DNA from: Dicaeum eximium
Taxonomy: Eukaryota > Chordata > Aves > Passeriformes > Dicaeidae
Direction of reading: 5' to 3'
Assembly: GCA_013396995.1 (NCBI GenBank)
Contig: VWZP01001589.1
Span: 1,635,069 to 1,699,068 of the forward strand
Length of the DNA: 64,000 nucleotides
This document shows, one piece after another, positions 50,490 to 61,330 of the stretch (the first letter of the stretch is position 1; the number at the start of each line of letters is the position of its first letter). A model generated the notes under the pieces. The model saw only the letters and a program-made list of their open reading frames with translations. It ran no database searches and was not told where the DNA came from. The translations under genes were made by a program, and so were the position numbers.

Positions 50490-53400
50490 TAATGACTGCA
50501 ACATCCTAAGCTAAATTCAGACCAAATATTTCCACACTATGAATATTACTTGTGAACACTTGCACTTTTTATTTGTGCACACACACATTTTATTTGATAT
50601 TCACGGTAGTTAAAGGGAAGAAGAAAACTAATTACCCCCACTCAGTCTGCCACTCATTATTATTATTATTGGAGTTTTTTTTTTCTCTTTTAAAAGTTCA
50701 ACTTCAAAAATCTGCAGTGTTGTAATTACATCAAGACATGAGAAAGACCCGCACAGCAATACATTTCAGTCTAAAACCACACCTACAGAATACTGATGAA
50801 GAGGAAGAATAAGAACAAGAAAACAAATATGCCAATATTACATACTGCTGCAAGTCCCCTTGGTGGGCTATATGATACTACTTCATGAATAAAGATGGAG
50901 TAAACTACATTTGTAGCATAATAAGAAAAGGTAATTAGTGCCATCTATTCACCACAGTTAGAATTTGACTAGAACAATTTGATTACTTTTATCACATTTT
51001 AAACTTTGAGTAAGATTTTCAGCTCTGTAATCCAGTTAGTGGTAAAGTGTGGAGAATATAAGTCAGCTTCCCAATATGATTGATGAGTATGTGCTGCACA
51101 GGAAAGGAGTTGGAAAAAAATACCGAACTCATAATATAGACACTGTCTGCTTGCTTTAAAGCAAATCTCTTCTAAATCAGTTTGAATCCTTCAGCATGAC
51201 TAAAATATAAGCTTAGTATCTTCTCCAAGCAAACAGGAAATGGAAAATTATTCATAGGAAAGAGGAGCCTTTTTTTTTTTTTTTTGGTTTTAGCTTAACG
51301 CTGTGATCTTTCAGATATGCATTTATTATTTATACTTTGCTAACTCCCTCATCTTGCTGAGAATTCGGCTTTACTCATGCTGGGTGTATTACCTCAAACA
51401 CAGAGGTAATTACAGTGACAGACTATTTCAAATTTGAATAAAAACCTGTTGGTGAAAGGTTGAGTGATACACCCTGAGACAATGTCAGGCACAGGGATTT
51501 AAATACCTCTGTTTTCACTGATGGTGAAGCAGCCTTGGTACAGTGAGACACATTAATATTAAGAGCCTGCACGAACCAGAACTCCCTAAACAGATACTCC
51601 ATGAGGTTAGAGGCTCATTTGTTGCCTCTTCTACTGAGACCTAAAAGCCAACTCCATCCGGGTCCACAACATGATCTCAAGAAGTAATGGCAAAAGCAAG
51701 CAGACAAGCTGCTAAACCTCTTTGAAGGAGGGGTGCCATTTAACTACCTGTGCACTGCACACTTGAAAGCCACAGGAGTTTTAGGAAATTACTTGTTCCC
51801 ATCGATTCATAATGATCTGGGTCATATCAAGAGTGGAATGTTTTGCAGAATTAAGATTTTGTTATCCTGAGCTGTGCTTATTGTGCTTTCAAACTTCTCA
51901 TTTTTTCTTCCTGTAAAATTAATTTAATGTGACAGTGATGATAATGTGAGAGCTTTTGATTGTCTCTTTCTAACAAAGATTTTTCTATTGAGGAAAATGT
52001 GGCAGCTTTTCCTAGATTATGAGATAACTAGTTATATTGAATTCTATTATGAATAATCATACTGTTTTCTGATATGATTTTTTTGATAACATTTATGTGG
52101 TGTGTATTTTTGCTCTGGTAATGCAGCTTACTGTACCAGAATACAAATTATGTTTCTTTATAAAATATTTAAAAGGCTGTGGGACTCCTCTTTTTTATAT
52201 TTAATTTCCACCCACAGTGTTTTAGGGACCTCTTTATGACAAGACTTTTCATTTTTTTTTTTTTAATGTTGTGGAATATGAGGACTTATTTTTTTCCTGT
52301 CATTTCCCTGGTGTTCTGCAATTTTTCTTTCAAAAATGTAAATCAATTTAAAAATGGCTAGAAGGTCAGGGAATTGTTCAGGATTGCAATCTAAAAAATT
52401 AAATGAGAGGATTCAAATCCAGTCCATATTTTGATCAAAATATTGCCTTGACAATACTCCAAACCTGCAGTTTCAGATTTAAGTGTCTCCAGCTGCAGGG
52501 ATCCTGATTTCAATGACAGATTTTTTGGTTCATCTACAGCACTGGGTGTTCAATGCACACTTGTCTGGTGCTTTGATATCTTTGAAGCGCACAGCATATG
52601 CATATCTACTTTGAAGAGATAGTTAAATAAATACTGTATTTATCAGTATTATTATCCATTTAAGTATTTTAATTTAATTTTCAAGATATACAAAAAACTA
52701 CTACTCCACTTAGTAGATGACAGTTATTTCCTTTTTGAAATAGAAATGCTGAAGCCCTGAAAAATTTAATTGACAGGCCCAAATTCCAGAGGGAATACAA
52801 AATAATTGTATTAAAATGAAAATTTGTAACTCTTTACTTTAGCATAACTACTTTAGATTTGACCATTTTATAATACTAAATGATTCTATCACATAGTTTC
52901 TCTGCAAGGTATACAGATTAAAAATTAATATACGTGACTTAGATTAAATGTAGGCACCTAAGCTAAACATTAGACCTTCAAAACTCTTGTACTTTTGCCT
53001 TTTATCTCTGGAGGCATCTGATGATGTTCATTCACTGGCTTTGATCTTGAATTCTTCTCTCTGTTAAAAAATAATTATTTTCAACAGAAGAGGACACAAA
53101 GACTACTGTCTGATAGCACTTTCTGGAGAGAGGAACAGAGTAACAAAATTTCAGCAAAAAGAGGAACTCTGTCTTCCTGGCTTGAAACATATTTCACAAT
53201 GGAAGATTTCAGGTGTGGATGCTATGTGGGGAATAATAGTGTTAAATGCCTAAGGAGGGCATCTGAACTCTGAAAAGACTGATTGTAAAATAGTTAATTT
53301 TTCTCTGTATCTCTGTGATCAGACTACCTATAGATATATTTTTTTCCCCAGTCTAGTATACTGATTTTGTCTAACTCCCCAGTGAGTTTTGGAAAAGATT

Positions 53401-53990
53401 CAAAGGGACAGGCAGCCAAAAGTTAGGTGTAAAACTGCAGGATAAAATTATAGAAGTAGTTCTGTAAGTAAAGACAAGTACCCCAAACAGACTTCTGCAG
53501 CAGGAAATTTCATCTGTTCTAAGCTGCTGGTTGTCCTTTAGCCAGACATCAAGTTTTAAGAAATGGTTGACTGAAATACAAACCAGTTATCTTTATTCTT
53601 TCTGATGAACAAGTATTTGCCAGTGAGCACAGGACAGAAACTACTATCAACCCTCCATGTGACCTCAGACAGATCATATTAGCCCAGAGTATTTCTTCTT
53701 TTCATTAATCAGATTTTCCACTTTGCTCAAATATTAATATAGGAAAAAAAAGTGCAGATTTTAATGCTGAATTAATATTTCAAATTCTCCTGAGCATTAA
53801 GGCATTGCTCTGATATGTCAAGGTATAGCTACTGCAAAAGATGAGAAAATGTCAATTAGCATACTGTAAGTCAACAGAGCACCATGATATGCAGGGAAAA
53901 GATTATAAATGAGTAATAATGTAGGAGGTCTCCAGACTGAATGAACCCCAAAAGACAGCATTACTCCATTCCTCATCAGGTGGCCCACAG
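50490..53990. other. AT-rich non-coding DNA
   Basis: No gene recognised. There is an ATT triplet cluster near 50655-50670 and T16 at 51270-51285. Confidence 0.55.
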
Positions 53991-54084
53991 GGCTACAGAG
54001 GGAGCAAGCAGTGTAATGGATCGTGGGAGAACACGTTGTGTCCATGCTAACCAGTGCCGCTGGCTTGGCACTTGGAATAACGAG
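53991..54084 (+). other. Weak candidate exon, plus strand
   Basis: A fair acceptor ('cattcctcatcaggtggcccacag') and a good donor (ACGAG|GTAAGC) bracket 94 bp that are open in the frame 53941-54294. The segment contains several CpGs (near 54020, 54029, 54057 and 54081) and a GT-rich stretch follows. The peptide is not recognised. It ends about 95 bp before the LTR at 54179. Confidence 0.15.
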
Positions 54085-54100
54085 GTAAGCCATGCAGGAT

Positions 54101-54142
54101 GCGTGTGCATGGATGTGTGCTTGGGGGTGTGGGTGTGTGTCA
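54101..54142. repeat. GT-rich low-complexity stretch
   Basis: Imperfect GTGTG/GGGTGTG repeats lie just left of the LTR at 54179. Confidence 0.75.
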
Positions 54143-54178
54143 CGGAATACATTGTAGGAATTTGTGTGAGAAGTGATG

Positions 54179-54755
54179 TGTCCTGCTTTAACCCCAGCCA
54201 GCAGCCAGGCCCCTGCAGCCACTCACTCCTCCCCCACCAGCAGGATCAGGGAGAGAATCGGTCAAGGGTGGAATGTACAAAACTCATGGGTTGAGATAAA
54301 CTCAGTCTAATTGGGAAAGCAAAAGCCACACACACAAACCAATCAAAACTAGGAATTAATTCATATCTTTCCATGGGCAGGCAGCTGTTCAGCCATCTCC
54401 AGCAGAGCACAGCCCCATCACACCTAATGTTTATTTGGGAAGATAGACACCACCACTTCAAACATCCCCCCCTTCCTCCTTCTTCTCCCCACTTTATGTA
54501 CATATCATGATGCCACATGGTCTGGAATATCCCTTTGGTCATTTTGTGTCTCCTCCCAGCCTACCATACACCTCCTTGCACCTTTCTTGCCAGCCTGGCC
54601 ATAAAAGGAGCAGAAAAGGCCTTGGCTCTGTGTAAGCCCTGCCTAGCAACAACAAAAACATCTCTGTTTTATCAACTGATGCTCAGCACAAATCTAAAGC
54701 ACAACCACTTACTAGCTACTAAGAAAATTAACTCTACCCCGTTGATACCAACACA
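54179..54755 (-). mobile_element. Solo LTR of an avian endogenous retrovirus with intact TSD, antisense
   Basis: The plus strand starts TGTCCTGCTTTAACCCCAGC and ends 'gttgataccaacaca', so both TG...CA termini are kept. It is flanked by a perfect 5-bp duplication TGATG (54174-54178 and 54756-54760), which fixes both ends exactly. It shares with the LTR at 49912 the 'ggaattaattca' segment, the 'gttcagccatctccagca' segment, the 'gaatatccctttggtca' segment and the near-identical length (577 bp). The poly-A signal position is degraded (plus-strand TCTAAT instead of TTTATT). Because it has its own duplication it inserted independently or is a recombined solo LTR. A 5-bp duplication fits ERVL-like elements. 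Confidence 0.93.
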
Positions 54756-56721
54756 TGATGTTGCCTCCCACTGCATCTTCACTGGGATCACTCTGGAAAA
54801 AGTCAGTTCCATTGGGCTCTTCACATATTTCAAATAATAATGTCAATAACAGACTGTATAGAGCATAGCCAAAGAAATTATCTGAGAGATGGAAACATTT
54901 CTTCCAGTCAGAGACCTCAAAATGTCAGTCTTTCGATCTTCTCATTATTTTTTTCTTTTTTGGGGGGGATAAGGCCGCAGTAGTGTCAGAGTGCCATAGA
55001 GTGAGCAAGCAGTATGCTGCAGTACCAGGCACATGCCCAGATTAGCTGGTTCTGTGGAGATAAGAATATCTTGGGCAGATTCTCTCACTGGCACAGCTGC
55101 ATGGCACTCGTGTGCATTGTGTAGATTCTGTAGATACATGCATTGCGAACTGGAGTTACGGAATAGAAATACAATGTATCTGCTGAAGGGAATAGTACTC
55201 ACTACTATTCTTTACTATTCAGTTGTTTCACTGCGAGATGTCTCAGTCTTCCACATGTAAGTAAAATACATTCTATAAAATCTGTTTGAACAAGTTGTGA
55301 ACAAAAACTGATGGACATTAGATTTCCAAAGGTTTTCAAATGTAGCCTAGCCTCTTTCTAAAGGATGTAATGAGTCAGACATAAGTTCTTAGGAGTAGCT
55401 GCAATACAACAGGACAATATCAAATTGAGATTAGTAAAGCGCTTCACTTAAAATTTATGTCTCTCTGAAGTTAGCTTGAGAACCATGACAACCCCTGGCT
55501 CTATTAAAGTCTTGCTGGGTAGAAAAATAGCCTTTACATCTCCTTCTGTTCAACACACCTGAACAATGAGCACTTATTGTTGTCACTGTTGCCTGCATAT
55601 CAGGTGCATTAACACTATTTCATGAAGAAGGCATTTCTCCCGTCTTGTTTGGGCTACACATAGGAACAAGAAAAATGCTTTGGAAGATTGGAGAAGAAAA
55701 TGTTACAGTAGCTCTTGAGAAATAGAATGGTCATATATTATATAAGATATTTCTGAAATAGAGAAGTTATAATGAGAAACATGGGAATGCATCAAAGCAG
55801 GAAAAGAAATGCACAAGTGAGGATAAAGTTGTCTACCATGAATACAGAGAAAAAGGAAAGACACCAGTAATTTTCTGGAAACAGTGAGACAACTTTAGGG
55901 ATATATCTGAAAGATGAGAAGGATATCAGCGTAGAAGAACCCAGAACTATGCAGAAGAAAACATATAATTAAGCTGAGAAGTATAGTTAAGAATTATTAA
56001 AATTCTCTCTATTTTTACTAAGATTTCCATCTGTATTCAATGTTGTGTAAAGCCTCATAAAGAAGTGAATATAGTGAATATAGGCTATCTGTAGAGGCCC
56101 AGAAGAGCTGACTTTAGTTGCAGCTATGCCACACTATGAAATTCTCATTAGACTTTGACCTTCATGAGCTTCACCTGTACTAAGCCCCTCTCCAGCTTGT
56201 CAGGGTCATCACATTATCATATTAGGGTGCTTGATCAGAAAATGTTGGTATTATAGTTCCAAATCCTATATAATTTTCTATCATCACTAATACATTTTCT
56301 TTGTTAAGAAAAAGGTTTTCTGGTGCTTAATATTCATAAATAAGTGCTTGCTTTCTCAAAAATTATTCTTATTAATCTTTGTCCATTGTTTCAAATCATC
56401 ATGTGCATGTCATCATTGTGTACAGGACATGTGTGCTATGTATCAAAGGGTGCGAACTTTAATTAACTTTCTTTCATCAGCCCCACTGGGTTTATTATGT
56501 TTAGGTTATTAATAAAATTAGAGAAATGCTGCAACTCATCCTGTATTTCTAGGAAGCTGCAGCTGAAACAAATAACATCGCTGCAGATCAAAAGACTTTA
56601 AGTTTGCCTTTAGGATCTGCACAGACTACTCATTTTGTTCAGACTGAGGTCAGATGTGTGATTGCATATTCATCGGCACAATAGAAAAATCCTTGCATGC
56701 TACACAGTTTTTTGTGTTCTT
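54756..56721. other. Non-coding DNA
   Basis: No gene or repeat recognised apart from the right-hand TSD copy at 54756-54760 and a G8 run near 54962. Confidence 0.55.
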
Positions 56722-56800
56722 TCACAAACTCACAAAATAACTGAGGTAAGAAGGGACCTCTGAAGGTTTTCTGGTCCAAAATTCCGGTCCAAGGGAGGAG
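56722..56800 (-). mobile_element. CR1 3' end remnant, antisense
   Basis: 'actcacaaaataactgaggt', 'aagaagggacctctgaaggt' and 'tttctggtccaaaattccgg' match the antisense CR1 3' end with the form 'gaagggacctctggaggtca' and 'tctggtccaaccccc', as in the subfamily at 16316. It is short and diverged. Confidence 0.7.
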
Positions 56801-59800
56801 TTTATACAAGCTTCTTGTAAAAGCCTGAAGTAGAAATATTTCTGCAAGATCTATTTGGTAGAAATAATGTATAGTTTGCAGAGAAATAGCATAATTGCAA
56901 ACCAGATGGCATTTATACATGGGGCACAGACATCCCTTAACCTATAGGCCAGAAGCCAGTGTGAAACACAGGTAAAAGAGCAGTGGCACAGATTTTGGAG
57001 CAGATGCTGTATTTGATGCAGAGTAATGAATAAATGAATCTATTTTACCAAGGTGCAACTTTTAAAAGGTAAATATTTCTGTCATGCCCCTGAGATCCTC
57101 AGGTTGTATTCTACAAAGGTATTCATACTGTAACCTCACTTCTGACAGAACAGCAAGGTAAGTCACAATTGTTACTGAGGTGGGAGTTTCTCTCACTGCT
57201 TTTCTCCACCAAAAGCCTGAGAATTCATCTCTGTAAATGTTTCAGACACACATCTTCACCATACAGACAGAAATGAGATTACCTTAATCCTGATTTAATC
57301 TTTTAATCAGCCTGAGTTGATTAAAGCTGAAAGATCAGATAGCAACTTACACTCCTTTCCTACTAACTTCAAGCATTCAGTGCATTAGTTGAAACTCTTT
57401 GTACCATTATACACACAGTATCCTAAGAGAAAGCTACTAAGGATTCAGCTGTTACTTATGTGTATAAGTATGGGTGATGCTGATGTCTCAGACAATCGTG
57501 CATGTCATCTACTGACCCATTTCTGAGAGAGGCCTCGGGCATACTGAAGGGAAAGTGCAAAAGCCCATGAGAAGCAAATGATGATATTTTTCCTCCAGTG
57601 AGCAACAACTTGTAAGTGTCACGTTTTCTGAGCCAGAGGTGCTAGAATTGTCCTCATCACCCTTTGCTGAAAGGCAAGCACATGAGCCTCCTTTGTATTT
57701 AACAAAATAAATTGCAAAGGTTTTAAAGCATTCCAAACATTCCATCACAGGATAAAAATGAAATTAGCTTTGCTCTTGTTGTAAATTTGGTCATGGGAAT
57801 AAAATTAAATTGGTTTCTATTATACTAAAATAGAGAAAATAACAGCACAGAAGTTAAAATGGTTATGTTTTTATTTCATAATTGTTTCTTTACAACATTA
57901 AAAAAAATATGTTTCCTAGCTATTTCAACATACTCGAGCCTTCCTTTTCTTCAAAAACTTTAAAAAACTATACCACTTTCTATGGAATAGATGTGATTAA
58001 TATGAATAGTCACAGATGTCTCCAGTTATACAGAAGGAGTTAGATAGGAAGAGAGTCAAGACTCTGCTCTAAAAGTCAAATATGGCATTACCAAAGCAGT
58101 CTGTAAACATGAGAAGTATTAGTGCCTAAGTGGCCCAAATGCTTTAAATAAAACAGACCTTCACTTTTACTCAGTTCCTCATATTCATTTTTTGCATGCA
58201 TTTTTGTGCAATCATGGAATAGAAACCATAAATGATACAAGGAGTAATATATGAATAAAAAACAGCTGAGGTCTTCTGCCCTAGTAAAAATCCAAACACA
58301 ACAACAACAAAAAACTCTGCAGTGCACTCAGCCAAATCCATAGATGAAACTAGAATTTAATCTTTTTTCTCGGACCTTCATGTTTAAACTATAATTCAGC
58401 ATAGATAAATCAGCCCAGCAGGACTATTTAGAACCAGGTCTTTCTTGGCAGCTATTTAATCTCATCTCATCACATTAGCATTAAAGTTGCATATTTGGGA
58501 AAAGAAATTATATAAATATAACCAATGGTTTTCAAGGACAGTGGTGATGGAACACATCTTTGGTACATATGTTTAGCTTCAGAAATCAAAAGCAAGCTTG
58601 CAAGTTTTGTAGACTTCCTAAATATATTCTGTTACTCTACTGAGGGAATGCCTAACCTTATTTTCTTTCATACTCTCAGAAGCCATTTGACCATATGAAT
58701 GCAAATAAAACCTGCAAGTGCTCTGGTCTGGACATGTCTTGCAGGACTGTGAGCTGTAAACATATGAAACAAGATTAATAATCCTGATAATTAATGCTTA
58801 GATTTCATGGCAAAAATTCTCATTAATATATCTGAAATACTTCTAATTGAATTTCTTGTGGTGCAGATTCTCTCTAGAGAAAGAAATACTCCCGCTTTTC
58901 TGGGGTTTTGTGAGGCAACCAGCTGTTGGAGAAGCTACTTTCCTTGTTTTATTTTGTTTTTATTACAAACACTGAATTCACCAATCTAAGGCAATCCAAC
59001 TCTTTTAACTTTAGAATTTTTGTTTTGATTTTCTTTGCATTTTGTTTATTTGGGTTTTTTTTTTGTTTTGTTTTGTTTTGTATTGCCACAGCAGATTTAT
59101 ACTGATGGCATGTCTCTAATCTGTATTGAGAATATATTTAAAATCAGCTCCTGCCATGTTAAGGTTTCCTAACTGAGGTTTAAAGAATTATCTCTGTAAA
59201 GAGTATGCCATGTTACTGTGTCACCCACTATTTCTGGTAATAGATGCCATATTAAATAAGCAAATAAATGAATAAATAGGCAAGAACCTGTATATTCCAA
59301 AAGCCCCAGCAACCTAAGGCCATGGTACTCAATATTTCAACTGATCGTTTCCTCACGGAAGTATTTCCTTATTTTCCAATTTGTTCATTCAAAAGTATTC
59401 AATTAAGCAAATACTGGACTCAAGTAATTTCTTGTCTATTTAAAATGAAGGAATTTAAATATTATCACAAAAACCCCACACTCTTTATCAAACCTTTAGA
59501 ATTAAAATCATAATTTTAGACTAATGGTGTTAATGAATGCTAAGTAAGCCAAACCCTGGATACCACTCCTTTCATTTATTTTAAAGTGGCCTGAAAATTT
59601 CCTTGAATTAACTGATAGAAAACTAATTTTTCTTAATTTCACACAAAAGAGAACACTACACTTATACTGGTTTTGTTCAATACAGAGTGTTTTCAATTGC
59701 TTTTATTTTTCATTTGTAAGCATAATTTCTGCCATGACAGCATGACTGTCATATGTTTGTGGAAAATATAGTTGTCTGTTTCATTTACAAGGACAAATTA

Positions 59801-61019
59801 CTGCTTTTCATTTCTCTTTTCAAAAAATGACTTCCTATTGGCTGCCTCTCTGTTTGTAAGACAGAGAGCATCAATAATATTATTTCATAAAATAAATGCA
59901 CAGAAATATATTTCTGATGTGATAATTTAATAAGATGAATGTGTTGGAATTGTGAGTTAAAATCACAAAAATGTGACCAAAACTTTCTCAGCTCTTGCTC
60001 ACTACTTCATGCCAGGTACCAGCTACCTCCAGTAAAGGCTGGAGTTTTGTAATACAACATAGACATCTTTAATTATACAAGGGAATCAAATAAAAGTAAA
60101 TCCTCAAGGGAAAACTCCAGTGTAATCCAAGAGATAACACAATTACAAAGGAAAGTAAGTTATTAAAAGTGAAGCATTTTGATAATAAAGAACAATTAAG
60201 GAGCAAGCAGATAAACAGCTCTCATCTCTGAGGAAACAAATTTTTTGATGAAAACAACAAAATGAGCCTGTCTCTATGTTCATGTCAAAAAGGAAAAGGG
60301 CTGAAAATAGGTAACTATATATATAAATTTCTATATATAGGAATAGAATTTCAGATTATTGGTATTTAATTTTGATTCTTATATGTCTTCTTTCTTTTAA
60401 GTAAGAAGAGTGTATAGAATTTTCATGCAAATATATTTGCTTGTCTTCCTCCTCCACAATCAAACAAAGGATTCTTGCAGAATTTTTTCTGCATTAAATG
60501 GAGAAACAGATGGTCATTTGAAGTCAGAGAGACTGAGTTGATAGTCACACCTGTTCCATAAAAGTTCAACCCTCCTAACACAGCCATATATAGCATACAG
60601 ATTAAATTCCAAACAAAAAGTTACTCCTAGAACAGGAACCAAACCCAGACCAAACCCAGTTTCCTTGTTTCTCCTGAGACTGAAGTCTCTTCCTACGCTG
60701 GATTCTTGCAAGCAAATTCTCCCCATAATTTAAGTGGAGTCAGATTGACCTCAAGTGACATTACTAGAGCTATCACTACAAATAATTAATTTACTTTATA
60801 TCACCTCTCTAAGTCACAAGTCAAATATTTGTTTCTATCTTTAGAATGCATTTCCTAGAATCTGTATATTAGTTTTGTCTATATCTAATAAGGTTATCTA
60901 TCAGAAATTTTCTTTAATTATTTGTTTTGACAATATAAATCTAATAGTTTTCTTTCAGGTCTACTTTGTGGCTGCAGCAAGGGCCCTTCACCCCTTGTTG
61001 GTTTGAATTAAGCAAGTAG
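56801..61019. other. AT-rich non-coding DNA, no gene seen
   Basis: About 4.2 kb without a gene. It has a (TTTTG)n tract at 59055-59080 and a 9-bp perfect AT hairpin at 60315-60340. Confidence 0.55.
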
Positions 61020-61330
61020 TGGTAGCTCCAAACATTTGAGAGTCCTCCATCTGACGTCACTTAAGCATGGGATTTAGTATTCCATCATCAATTATTTGTG
61101 ATTTGGATCGAACCACTGGAGTCCAGAGACTCTCAGAGTCCAGGAGAGGCACGTGGGAGTTGTCAGTGTTCCCTTTACTAATGCATCTGAAGGGCTCCCT
61201 GTGCAAATGGCGTGTGACCAGGGAATTGCACCAGCAGTGTTCCTGTTGCTGGGCTCAAATGCTTATTTATAGAGCAAGGACAGCTGCACAGCTTCTGGGT
61301 CCACAAAACAACAAGGAAAGAAACAAAAAT
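61020..61330. promoter_or_regulatory. Candidate regulatory element with CRE and E-box
   Basis: A perfect cAMP-response element TGACGTCA at 61052-61059 and a CACGTG E-box at 61150-61155 lie 90 bp apart in a stretch that is GC-richer than its flanks. A 100-codon plus-strand frame (61067-61369) crosses it with no recognisable domain. CREB/ATF and bHLH binding are inferred from motifs only. Confidence 0.3.

Noticed and set aside
53818..54222. 134-codon minus-strand frame, the longest in the window
   Set aside because: It starts inside the antisense LTR and runs through a GT-rich low-complexity stretch; His/Ala-rich composition follows from that. No protein family is recognisable.
49912..54755. 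Full provirus bounded by two LTRs
   Set aside because: The LTR at 54179 has its own 5-bp duplication, and the interval between the LTRs shows no primer-binding site, gag, pol or env.
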